DNA of 64,000 nucleotides from Pseudomonas putida (lineage in GTDB: Bacteria; Pseudomonadota; Gammaproteobacteria; Pseudomonadales; Pseudomonadaceae). The translations under genes were made by a program, and so were the position numbers. The stretch lies in assembly GCF_001941965.1 (NCBI RefSeq), contig NZ_MKZO01000036.1, forward strand, positions 310,001 to 374,000, read 5' to 3'. Within the stretch, counting starts at the first letter, position 1. Each line of letters begins with the position of its first letter. Under the pieces are notes generated by a model that saw nothing but the letters and a program-made list of their open reading frames with translations, did not search any database and was not told the DNA's origin. Positions 17,343 to 25,256 of this stretch are shown here, in pieces.

Positions 17343-18149
17343 TCAGTCGTATCGCCGCTGAGCCCAGGCCAGAACCTCTTCGAGCAATCCCCGCAATACC
17401 ACCTGCGTCGGCCCCGCCAGATCCTCCCGATAGGCAAACGGCTCCACCTCTTCCATATAAGTGCTCTGCGCCAGCTCCAGCTGCACCGCATGGATATCCC
17501 CGGCCGGATCGCCGTAATGCCGGGTGATATGCCCGCCCTTGAAGCGCCCGTTCAGCACATGGGTGTAGTCCGGCGCCCCGGCACACACCGCCTTCAACCG
17601 CTCGGCCAGTTCGGGGTCACAACTCGCCCCGTTGAACGTCCCCAGGTTGAAGTCCGGCAGTTTCCCGTCGAACAGATGCGGCACATGGGAGCGGATCGAA
17701 TGCGCATCCCACAACAGCGCATAACCAAACTCCGCCTTCAACCGCGCCAGTTCGTTACGCAGGGTGTCGTGATACGGCCGCCAGATCGCCTCCAGATACC
17801 CTGCCCGCTCCGCCGCCGACGGCACCTTCCCTTCCTCGAACAACGGCTCGCCATCGAACAGCGTCGCCGGGAACAACCCGGTAGTCGCGCCGACATACAG
17901 CGGCTGGTCATCCTCGGGCCGGTTCAGGTCGATGACAAAGCGCGAATACTCCGCCGCCACCACACTGGCGCCCATCTCGCGGACGAAGTCGTAGAGCCGG
18001 GGGATATGCCAGTCGGTATCCGGCAGGCTGCGGGCCGCCGGCACCAGTCCGTCACGCACCGCCGGGGTCAACTTCAGACCGGCGTGCGGCATGCTGACCA
18101 GCAGCGGCAGCCTGCCCTGGTGAAAACTCAGAACCTTGTCCATCGTCAT
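17343..18149 (-). CDS. hutG: N-formylglutamate deformylase HutG
   Basis: 268-residue enzyme for the last step of the formyl-glutamate branch of histidine degradation, releasing formate and glutamate. N-terminal MDKVLSFHQGRLPLLVSMPH and the segment LLWDAHSIRSHVPHLFDGKLPDFNLG are characteristic of the N-formylglutamate amidohydrolase family. It works after HutF, which is also in this locus. Last gene of the hut operon; three bases separate it from hutI. A second ATG two codons in could also be used. Confidence 0.95.
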   Translation of the reverse strand: MTMDKVLSFHQGRLPLLVSMPHAGLKLTPAVRDGLVPAARSLPDTDWHIPRLYDFVREMGASVVAAEYSRFVIDLNRPEDDQPLYVGATTGLFPATLFDGEPLFEEGKVPSAAERAGYLEAIWRPYHDTLRNELARLKAEFGYALLWDAHSIRSHVPHLFDGKLPDFNLGTFNGASCDPELAERLKAVCAGAPDYTHVLNGRFKGGHITRHYGDPAGDIHAVQLELAQSTYMEEVEPFAYREDLAGPTQVVLRGLLEEVLAWAQRRYD

Positions 18150-18152
18150 GCC

Positions 18153-19358
18153 TCAATCAGTCAGTTCGACGCCGTGGCGGACCACGCGCTTGTCCAGTTC
18201 ACCACCGAGCCAGTACGCCAGGTCGGCCGGGCGCTCGATAGCCCAGGCCACGAAGTCGGCGACCTTGCCCGCTTCCAGCGAGCCATGGCTGTGCCCCAGC
18301 CCCAGCGCCGTGGCGGCATGGGTGGTCACCCCCGCCAGCGCCTCTTCCGGGGTCATGCGGAACAGGGTGCAGGCCATGTTCAGCATCAGCCGCAACGACA
18401 GCGCCGGCGAGGTGCCGGGGTTGAGGTCGCTGGCAATGGCGATCTTCACCCCGTGCTTGCGCAGGGCATCCATTGGCGGCAGCTGGGTTTCCCGCAGGTA
18501 ATAGAAGGCACCGGGCAGCAGCACGGCGACGGTGCCGGCAGCGGCCATGGCGATGCAGTCATCCTCGGTCATGAACTCCAGGTGATCGGCAGACAACCCG
18601 TGATACCGCGCCGCCAGGCTCGACCCGGCCAGGGACGACAACTGCTCGGCATGCAGCTTGACCGGCAGGCCCAGCTCCCGTGCCTTGATGAACACCCGCT
18701 CGACCTGCGCCGGCGAGAACGCCAGGTACTCGCAGAATGCATCCACCGCGTCCACCAGCCCCTCGGCGGCCAGAGCCGGGAGCATCACCTCGCAGATATG
18801 GGTGATGTAGTCGTCGCTGCGGTCCTTGCACTCCGGCGGCAGCGCATGGGCCGCAAGACAAGTGGCGCGCACGGTCAGCGGCAGGCTCTCGCCAAGGCGG
18901 CGGGCGACCTTGAGCATCTTGCGTTCGTTTTCCAGATCCAGCCCGTAGCCGGACTTGATCTCCAGTGTGGTCACCCCATCGCGCATCAGCGCCCGTACCC
19001 GGCGCAGCGCGCTGGCGTACAGTTCGTCCTCGCTGGCGGCGCGGGTAGCGCGCACGGTGCTGGCGATACCGCCGCCCTGGGCGGCGATTTCGGCGTAGCT
19101 GACGCCCTGCAGGCGCTGTTCGAATTCGCCGCTGCGGTTACCGCCGAACACCGTGTGGGTGTGGCAGTCGATCAGCCCCGGCGTGACCCAGGCGCCGCCG
19201 AGGTCGACCCGCTGGCCGATATCCAGGTCCGGCAGCGAGCCACGCGGCCCGATCCAGTCGATATGCCCGTTGGACGTGACGATCGCCGCGTCCTCGATGA
19301 TCGAGTAGCTGCCGTTGGCCATGCTCGCCACATGGCAGTGCTGCCAGAGGGTCTTCAT
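18153..19358 (-). CDS. hutI: Imidazolonepropionase HutI
   Basis: 401-residue metal-dependent amidohydrolase that opens imidazolonepropionate to formiminoglutamate, the third step of histidine degradation. The metal-binding motif DCHTHTVFGGNRSGEFEQRL (about residues 64-83) and the later AHALPPE, KLHAEQLS and SDLNPGTSPA blocks are conserved. A strong GGAGGG ribosome site precedes the ATG. It is 14 bases downstream of hutH. Confidence 0.97.
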   Translation of the reverse strand: MKTLWQHCHVASMANGSYSIIEDAAIVTSNGHIDWIGPRGSLPDLDIGQRVDLGGAWVTPGLIDCHTHTVFGGNRSGEFEQRLQGVSYAEIAAQGGGIASTVRATRAASEDELYASALRRVRALMRDGVTTLEIKSGYGLDLENERKMLKVARRLGESLPLTVRATCLAAHALPPECKDRSDDYITHICEVMLPALAAEGLVDAVDAFCEYLAFSPAQVERVFIKARELGLPVKLHAEQLSSLAGSSLAARYHGLSADHLEFMTEDDCIAMAAAGTVAVLLPGAFYYLRETQLPPMDALRKHGVKIAIASDLNPGTSPALSLRLMLNMACTLFRMTPEEALAGVTTHAATALGLGHSHGSLEAGKVADFVAWAIERPADLAYWLGGELDKRVVRHGVELTD

Positions 19359-19372
19359 CGTTTTCCCTCCAT

Positions 19373-20908
19373 TCAGCCCAGGCTCGGCAGCACGCCGGCC
19401 GGCAGCAGGCCGGTCAGGCGACCTTCGGCCAGCAGTTCCACGGCGATCTCGATATCAGGAGCGAAGAAACGGTCCTTGTCGTAGTGCGGTACGCGGTCAC
19501 GCAGGATCTTGCGCGCCTCTTCCAGCTTGGCCGAGCTCTTCAGCCCGGTACGCAGGTCCAGGCCCTGGCAGGCGCCGAGCCATTCGATGGCGAGGACGCC
19601 ACGGGTGTTCTCGGCCATCTCCCACAGGCGCTTGCCGGCCGCCGGGGCCATGGACACGTGGTCTTCCTGGTTGGCCGAGGTCGGCAGGCTGTCGACGCTG
19701 TGCGGGTGCGACAGCGCCTTGTTCTCGCTGGCCAGGGCCGCGGCAGTGACCTGGGCGATCATGAAGCCGGAGTTGACCCCGCCGTTTTCCACCAGGAACG
19801 GCGGCAGCTGGGACATGTGCTTGTCCATCATCAGCGAGATGCGCCGTTCGCTCAGCGAGCCGATCTCGGCAATGGCCAGGGCCATGTTGTCGGCGGCCAT
19901 GGCCACCGGCTCGGCGTGGAAGTTGCCTCCGGAGATCACATCGCCCTGCTCGGCGAACACCAGCGGGTTGTCGGAGACGGCGTTGGCCTCGATGGCCAGC
20001 ACTTCGGCGGCCTGGCGCAGCTGGGTCAGGCAGGCGCCCATGACCTGCGGCTGGCAGCGCAGGGAGTACGGGTCCTGGACCTTGCCGCAATGTTCGTGGG
20101 AGGCGGACACCTCGGTGCCGTCGGTGAGCAGGTCGCGGTAGCAGGCTGCAGCATCGATCTGCCCGCGCTGGCCGCGGGCGGCATGAACGCGCGCATCGAA
20201 CGGCGAACGCGAGCCCAGCACGGCTTCGACGGTCAGGCCACCACAGGCGATGGCGGCAGCGAACAGGTCCTCGGCTTCGAACAGCCCGCGCAGGGCATAG
20301 GCGGTCGAGGCCTGGGTGCCGTTGAGCAGCGCCAGCCCTTCCTTGGCCGCCAGGGTCAGCGGCTTCAGGCCGGCAACAGCCAGCGCATCCACCGCCGACA
20401 GCCACTCACCCTTGTGCCGGGCCTTGCCTTCACCGAGCAGCACCAGCGACATATGCGCCAGCGGCGCCAGGTCGCCGGACGCCCCGACCGAGCCTTTCAG
20501 CGGGATATGCGGGTAGACCTCGGCATTGACCAGGGCGATCAGCGCATCGATCACCACCCGGCGGATCCCGGAGAAACCCCGGCTCAGGCTGTTGATCTTC
20601 AGGACCATGATCAACCGCACCATGGCGTCGTCCAGCGGCGCGCCGATCCCGGCGGCATGGGACAGCACCAGCGAGCGCTGGAGGTTTTCCAGGTCGTGGC
20701 TGGCGATGCGGGTCGAGGCCAGCAGGCCGAAACCGGTGTTGATGCCGTAGGCGGTGCGGTCCTCGGCGAGGATCTGCTCGACGCAGGCAACGCTGGCATC
20801 GATCTGCGCCGCGGCGCTGGCCACCAGGCTCAGGCGTGCCGGGGTGTTATAGATGCCGCGCAGTTCGGCGAGGCTGACCTGGCCGGGAATCAGGTTGAAG
20901 ACTTGCAT
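19373..20908 (-). CDS. hutH: Histidine ammonia-lyase HutH (catalytically complete copy)
   Basis: 511-residue histidase that deaminates histidine to urocanate. The cofactor-forming triad is intact in KGSVGASGDLAPLAH (Ala143-Ser144-Gly145, which cyclise to MIO). The catalytic Tyr54 (RTAYGINTGFG), His84 (VLSHAAG), Asn196 (LLNGTQ), Tyr281 and Arg284 (DPYSLRCQPQ) and the Glu of NQEDHVSM are present; numbering is one above the P. putida enzyme. AAGGAG precedes the ATG. It sits directly after the degenerate paralog, so this copy should supply the histidase activity of the locus. Confidence 0.98.
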   Translation of the reverse strand: MQVFNLIPGQVSLAELRGIYNTPARLSLVASAAAQIDASVACVEQILAEDRTAYGINTGFGLLASTRIASHDLENLQRSLVLSHAAGIGAPLDDAMVRLIMVLKINSLSRGFSGIRRVVIDALIALVNAEVYPHIPLKGSVGASGDLAPLAHMSLVLLGEGKARHKGEWLSAVDALAVAGLKPLTLAAKEGLALLNGTQASTAYALRGLFEAEDLFAAAIACGGLTVEAVLGSRSPFDARVHAARGQRGQIDAAACYRDLLTDGTEVSASHEHCGKVQDPYSLRCQPQVMGACLTQLRQAAEVLAIEANAVSDNPLVFAEQGDVISGGNFHAEPVAMAADNMALAIAEIGSLSERRISLMMDKHMSQLPPFLVENGGVNSGFMIAQVTAAALASENKALSHPHSVDSLPTSANQEDHVSMAPAAGKRLWEMAENTRGVLAIEWLGACQGLDLRTGLKSSAKLEEARKILRDRVPHYDKDRFFAPDIEIAVELLAEGRLTGLLPAGVLPSLG

Positions 20909-20929
20909 GTTCAGGCTCCTTGTATGAGG

Positions 20930-22465
20930 TCAGAGCAGGGTCGGCAGCACGGACTGCGGGCCCTGCGGCTGTTTGAGCAATGCGGCCGCGCGGGCGATGT
21001 CCGGCGCCAGCCAGCGGTCCTGCTGGTAGGCCGGGACCTGTTCGCGCAGCAACTGCCAGGCGCGTTGGGTGCCGGCGCCAAAGCGCTGCTCCTTGAGAAA
21101 TTCGAAGGCCTGGGCCGCCAGCAAATACTCGATGGCGAGGATCTGCGTGCAGTTTTCCAGGGCCTTGTGCAGCTTGAGCGCGGCACTGGTGCCGAGGCTC
21201 AGGTGGTCTTCCTGCAGGCCCGAGGTAACGAAGTTATCCACAACCGCCGGCTGCGCCAGCTGGCGGTTTTCGGCGCACAGCGAGGCGGCGACGTACTGGA
21301 CGATCATCATTCCGGAGTTGACCCCCGGCTCGCTGACCAGGAACGCCGGCAGCCCGCTGACATGCGGGTTGACCAGGCGATCCAGGCGGCGCTCGGCAAT
21401 CGAGCCGGTCTCGGCCACGGCGATCGCCAGCAGGTCGGCGGCCATGGCCACGGACTGGCCGTGGGGGTTGGCCTGGGACATCACCCGGAAGTTGTCCGGG
21501 GTGCCCAGCAGCAGCGGGTTGTCGGTGGCCGAGTTGAGTTCGGTCTCGATCTGTTGCGTCGCGTGGGCCAGCTGGTCCCGCGCCGCGCCGTGAACCTGGG
21601 GAATGGAACGGATGCTCAGGGCGTCCTGGGTGCGGATGCCCTTGCTGCTGGCGATCACTTCGCTGCCGTCGAGCAGGGCGCGCAGGTTGGCGCCGACCTG
21701 CTGCATGCCCGGGTGCGGCTTGAGGGCGATGATCTCGGCATCGAACGCAGCGATCTGCCCGCGCAACGCCTCGAAACTCATGGCCGAGACGATATCGGCC
21801 CAGTGCAGCAGGTGGGTGGCGTCAGCCAAAGCCAGGCAGCTCAGGCCGGTCATGCACGGCGTGCCGTTGACCAGGCACAGGCCGTCCTTCGCCCCCAGTA
21901 CCGCCGGCGTCAGGCCTTCCTCGGCCAGCGCTTCGGCGGCCTCGACGATCCGCCCGCGATAACTGACCTTGCCCACGCCCAGCAGGCAGATGCCGACATG
22001 GGCCATGTGGGTCAGGTAACCCACCGAGCCCTGGGACGGCACCTGCGGGGTGATCCCGCGTTCCAGCAAGGCCAGGAGCATTTCCACCACCGGCCGCTGG
22101 ATCCCTGACTTGCCGTGGCTGTAGTTGACGATGGCGGCGCAGATGATCGCCCGGGTCTGCTCGTCGGCCAGCACCGGCCCGACGCCGCAGGCGTGGCTGA
22201 GCAGGGTGTTGCTCGACAGCCGGCTCAGTTGCTCGCCTTCCAGGGCCACGTTGCACAAGGCGCCGAGGCCGGTGTTGACGCCATAGGCCCGCTCGCCACT
22301 GTCGACGATACGGCGGACGATGGCCTGGGCATTCTCGATCCGCGCCCAGGCGCTGTCGGCCAGGGTCAGGCGCGCACCGTGGCGGGCCACGGCGACGATG
22401 TCCTGCCAGCGCAGCGGGGCGTCGGCGATCACGACATTCTCGGGTTGCTGCATGACGGCCCTCAT
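20930..22465 (-). CDS. HutH-like protein lacking the MIO triad (hutH paralog)
   Basis: 511-residue member of the aromatic amino-acid lyase family between hutV and hutH. It keeps the fold marks ERAYGVNTGLG (Tyr61), LLSHACGVG (His91), LVNGT, and GLQEDHLSLG, but the cofactor loop reads SQGSVGYLTHMAHVG. Compared with GSVGASGDLAPLAHMSLV it is three residues shorter and contains no Ala-Ser-Gly. The catalytic Tyr281 of true HutH is a Leu here (DALSIRS). It therefore cannot form MIO and is unlikely to be an ammonia-lyase. The frame is intact, full length, translationally coupled to hutV (ATGA overlap) and GC-matched, so it looks maintained. A Met five codons in, preceded by GAGG, is an alternative start. 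It corresponds by position to PA5093/hutH1-type genes. Function unknown. Confidence 0.93.
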   Translation of the reverse strand: MRAVMQQPENVVIADAPLRWQDIVAVARHGARLTLADSAWARIENAQAIVRRIVDSGERAYGVNTGLGALCNVALEGEQLSRLSSNTLLSHACGVGPVLADEQTRAIICAAIVNYSHGKSGIQRPVVEMLLALLERGITPQVPSQGSVGYLTHMAHVGICLLGVGKVSYRGRIVEAAEALAEEGLTPAVLGAKDGLCLVNGTPCMTGLSCLALADATHLLHWADIVSAMSFEALRGQIAAFDAEIIALKPHPGMQQVGANLRALLDGSEVIASSKGIRTQDALSIRSIPQVHGAARDQLAHATQQIETELNSATDNPLLLGTPDNFRVMSQANPHGQSVAMAADLLAIAVAETGSIAERRLDRLVNPHVSGLPAFLVSEPGVNSGMMIVQYVAASLCAENRQLAQPAVVDNFVTSGLQEDHLSLGTSAALKLHKALENCTQILAIEYLLAAQAFEFLKEQRFGAGTQRAWQLLREQVPAYQQDRWLAPDIARAAALLKQPQGPQSVLPTLL

Positions 22466-23292
22466 ACGGTGGCGGCGCGGCGCTGGACGAAGCGGTCGAC
22501 GTACTCGTCGGCCGGCGAATGGAGGATCTCCCGCGGCGTGCCGACCTGGATCAGGCGGCCGTCCTTGAGGATCGCGATGCGGTTGCCGATGCGCACGGCT
22601 TCATCGAGGTCATGGGTAATGAAGACGATGGTCTTGTTCAGGGTCTTCTGCAGTTCCAGCAACTGGTCCTGCATCTCGGCGCGGATCAGCGGGTCGAGGG
22701 CGCTGAAGGCTTCGTCCATCAGGATGATGTCGGTATCCGCCGCCAGGGCCCGGGCCAGGCCGACGCGCTGGCGCATGCCGCCGGACAGTTGATGCGGGTA
22801 GGACTTCTCGTAGCCTTTCAGGCCCACGGTGGTGATCCAGTGCTGGGCGCGCTCGGCGCACAGCTGCTTGCTCTCGCCACGCACCTTGAGGCCGTAGGCG
22901 ACGTTCTCCAGCACGGTCTTGTGCGGCAGCAGGCCGAAGCTCTGGAACACCATGCTGATCTTGCGCCGGCGGAATTGGCGCAGGGCTTCCATGTCGTACT
23001 GCAGGATGTCCTCGCCATCCACCAGGATCGCCCCGCTGGTGGGGTCGATCAGGCGGTTGAAGTGGCGCACCAGGGTCGATTTGCCGGAGCCGGACAGGCC
23101 CATGATCACGAAGATCTCGCCGGCGCCAATGGACAGCGACAGGTCGTTGACCCCGACCACGCAGCCGGTCTTCGCCAGCACCTGCTCCTTGCTCTGGGCG
23201 TCGCGGATCAGTTGCAGCGCTTCTTCGTGCCGCTGGCCGAAGATCTTGAACACGTTCTTCACTTCGATCTTGTTCATCGCCGCCGTACTCAT
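22462..23292 (-). CDS. hutV: Histidine ABC transporter ATP-binding protein HutV
   Basis: 276-residue ATPase of the glycine betaine/proline (ProV-like) class. Walker A GLSGSGKST, signature LSGGMRQRVGLARALA and Walker B IILMDEAFSALDP are present. It lacks the C-terminal CBS pair of osmoprotectant ProV, in line with a catabolic importer. Overlaps hutW and the HutH paralog by four bases each (ATGA). Assignment to histidine or urocanate uptake follows its place in the hut operon. Confidence 0.92.
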   Translation of the reverse strand: MSTAAMNKIEVKNVFKIFGQRHEEALQLIRDAQSKEQVLAKTGCVVGVNDLSLSIGAGEIFVIMGLSGSGKSTLVRHFNRLIDPTSGAILVDGEDILQYDMEALRQFRRRKISMVFQSFGLLPHKTVLENVAYGLKVRGESKQLCAERAQHWITTVGLKGYEKSYPHQLSGGMRQRVGLARALAADTDIILMDEAFSALDPLIRAEMQDQLLELQKTLNKTIVFITHDLDEAVRIGNRIAILKDGRLIQVGTPREILHSPADEYVDRFVQRRAATV

Positions 23293-24140
23293 TTGCTCAC
23301 CTCATGCCGCGCCCGGCCGTAGGCCTGGGTAATGCGGTCGATCACCACCGCGAGAATCACGATTGCCAGCCCGGCTTCCAGGCCGCGGCCGACGTTCAGG
23401 GTCTGGATGCCCACCAGCACGTCCTCGCCCAGGCCACGGGCGCCGATCATCGAGGCGATCACCACCATCGACAGGGCCATCATGGTGGTCTGGTTGATCC
23501 CGGCCATGATGCTCGGCAGGGCCAGCGGCAACTGCACGCCGAACAGTTGCTGCCAGCGGTTGGCGCCGAAGGCGTTGATCGCTTCCATGACCTCGCCGTC
23601 GACCTGGCGGATGCCCAGGTCGGTGAGGCGGATCAGCGGCGGCGCGGCGTAGATCACCGTGGCGAAGATCGCCGGCACCTTGCCCAGGCCGAACAGCATC
23701 AGCACCGGGATCAGGTACACGAAGCTGGGCATGGTCTGCATGATGTCGAGCAGCGGCATGAGGATCGAACGCAGACGGTTGCTGCGCGCGGACAGGATCC
23801 CCAGGGGGATGCCAATCAGTACCGAGATCAGCGTCGCCACCAGCATCAACGCCAGGGTCTGCATGAGTTTGTCCCACAGCCCCACGGCCCCTACCAGGAA
23901 CAGCAGGCCGACGATCACCAGGGTCGGCAGCACGCGACGGGTGGCATGCCAGGCGATACCGGCGACGATCGCCAGCATCAGCCACCAGGGCGTGGCCCGC
24001 AGCAGGCCTTCGAGGTTGACGATGGCCCAGAGCAGGGTGTCGGAGATCTGCCGGAACACATCACCGTAGTTGGTCACCAGCGCATCGACCCAGCCGTTGA
24101 CCCAGTCGGCGATGGAGAAGGTAAGTTTTTCGGGGAACAT
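23289..24140 (-). CDS. hutW: Histidine ABC transporter permease HutW
   Basis: About 283 residues, ProW-like permease. Several hydrophobic helices (LMLAIVAGIAW, LPTLVIVGLLFLVGAVGLW, LALMLVATLISVLIGIPLG) and the docking loop INAFGANRWQQLFGVQLPLA are visible. I chose the ATG at 24140 (MFPEKLTFSIADW) over the GTG three codons upstream because it gives the usual N-terminus for the family. Pairs with HutV and HutX. Confidence 0.91.
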   Translation of the reverse strand: MFPEKLTFSIADWVNGWVDALVTNYGDVFRQISDTLLWAIVNLEGLLRATPWWLMLAIVAGIAWHATRRVLPTLVIVGLLFLVGAVGLWDKLMQTLALMLVATLISVLIGIPLGILSARSNRLRSILMPLLDIMQTMPSFVYLIPVLMLFGLGKVPAIFATVIYAAPPLIRLTDLGIRQVDGEVMEAINAFGANRWQQLFGVQLPLALPSIMAGINQTTMMALSMVVIASMIGARGLGEDVLVGIQTLNVGRGLEAGLAIVILAVVIDRITQAYGRARHEVSK

Positions 24141-24171
24141 AGGACTCACTCATCAGGTGAAAAGGGGAACG

Positions 24172-25140
24172 TCAGAGCGCGGCGTCGATTTTCTTCGCGG
24201 CGTCTTCGCTGACCCATGCATGCCAGATTTCAGGATGTTCCTTGAGGAAGGCTTTCGCCAGTTTCGGCGACTCGATGCGTTCCTTGGTCATGCGGGCGAG
24301 GTTCTGGTTGAGCAGGTCGATGGGCAGGTTGACCTTTTCCAGCACCGCGACCAGTTCCGGGGCACCTTCGTGGAAGGCCTTGGACAGGCCGACCTTGATG
24401 CTCACGCTCTTGTCGACGCCGGGTTTTTCTTCCAGCTTGACCAGGTCGACCTGGCCCATCAGCGGGGTCGGGGTCCAGTAATAGAAGAGGATCGGCTCGC
24501 CGCGCTTGTAGCTCGACAGCACCGCAGCGTCCAGGGCCGGGCCGGTGCCCGGGCGGAAGTTGGTGTAGCTGCCTTCCAGGCCGTAGTCCTTGAGCATCTC
24601 GCTGTTGTCCAGCTCGCAGGTCCAGCCGGCCGGGCAGTTGTAGAAGCGGCCCTTGGACGGCTCTTCCGGGTCCTTGAACACCGCCGAGTACTGACCGAGA
24701 TCGGCAATGGCCTTGAGGTTCGGCGCTTTTGCTTCCAGCTTGCGCTTGGCATCGCCTTCGATCACGTAGCGCGGCACGTACCAGCCTTCGATCGCGCCCA
24801 CCACCGGGGCACCGACGCCGACCACCTTGCCGGCCGCCTCGGCCTTCTTCCACACCTCGCTGCGGCCCACCCACTCTTCGGCGAAGACCTGGATGTCATT
24901 GGTGCCCAGGGCGTTTTCCATGGTGATGGAGTTGCCCGGCAGGCTGTCGGTCTCGCAGCCGTAGCCATTCTTCAGGACGAATTGCATGACGTCGGTCAGC
25001 AGCATGCCGCTTTCCCAGTTCAGCCCGGCGAACTTCACCGGTTTGCCGGATTCGCACCAGCCGGCGGCCTGGCTCGTTCCGGACAGGCTCAACAGGCCAA
25101 GGGCACACAGCGACGCAAGCAGGGTCTTGTTGGTTTTCAT
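24172..25140 (-). CDS. hutX: Histidine ABC transporter substrate-binding protein HutX
   Basis: 322-residue periplasmic protein of the ProX/OpuAC class. A clear signal peptide (MKTNKTLLASLCALGLLSLS, cleavage near SQAA) precedes GWCESGKPVKFAGLNWESG. The family motif with aromatic ligand residues (EGWYVPRYVIEGD, YYWTPTPLMGQ) is seen. It lies 31 bases upstream of hutW and downstream of hutU. Ligand inferred from operon context; family members bind betaines or, in hut loci, histidine. Confidence 0.92.
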   Translation of the reverse strand: MKTNKTLLASLCALGLLSLSGTSQAAGWCESGKPVKFAGLNWESGMLLTDVMQFVLKNGYGCETDSLPGNSITMENALGTNDIQVFAEEWVGRSEVWKKAEAAGKVVGVGAPVVGAIEGWYVPRYVIEGDAKRKLEAKAPNLKAIADLGQYSAVFKDPEEPSKGRFYNCPAGWTCELDNSEMLKDYGLEGSYTNFRPGTGPALDAAVLSSYKRGEPILFYYWTPTPLMGQVDLVKLEEKPGVDKSVSIKVGLSKAFHEGAPELVAVLEKVNLPIDLLNQNLARMTKERIESPKLAKAFLKEHPEIWHAWVSEDAAKKIDAAL

Positions 25141-25256
25141 TGCATGACGCTCCCAAACAGGAAAGTGGATATCGGCAGTTCAGAGGCCTTCCGGTCGTCC
25201 CTTCCATGAAACGCCGCGTTGGCAGGGGCCGGGTTCGACGGCCCCCGCCCTGCGGA

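Noticed and set aside
17082..19484. An 800-codon open frame on the plus strand
   Set aside because: Antisense to hutG and hutI; Arg/Gln/His-rich composition typical of a shadow.
19484..22108. An 874-codon open frame on the plus strand
   Set aside because: It is entirely antisense to hutH and its paralog. High GC makes long antisense frames common, and its product is Gln/His/Gly-rich without family motifs.
20930..22465. The HutH paralog as a plain pseudogene
   Set aside because: Frame, length, coupling and most active-site residues are retained, and the deletion is exactly in frame at the cofactor loop; decay would not be expected to look like this.
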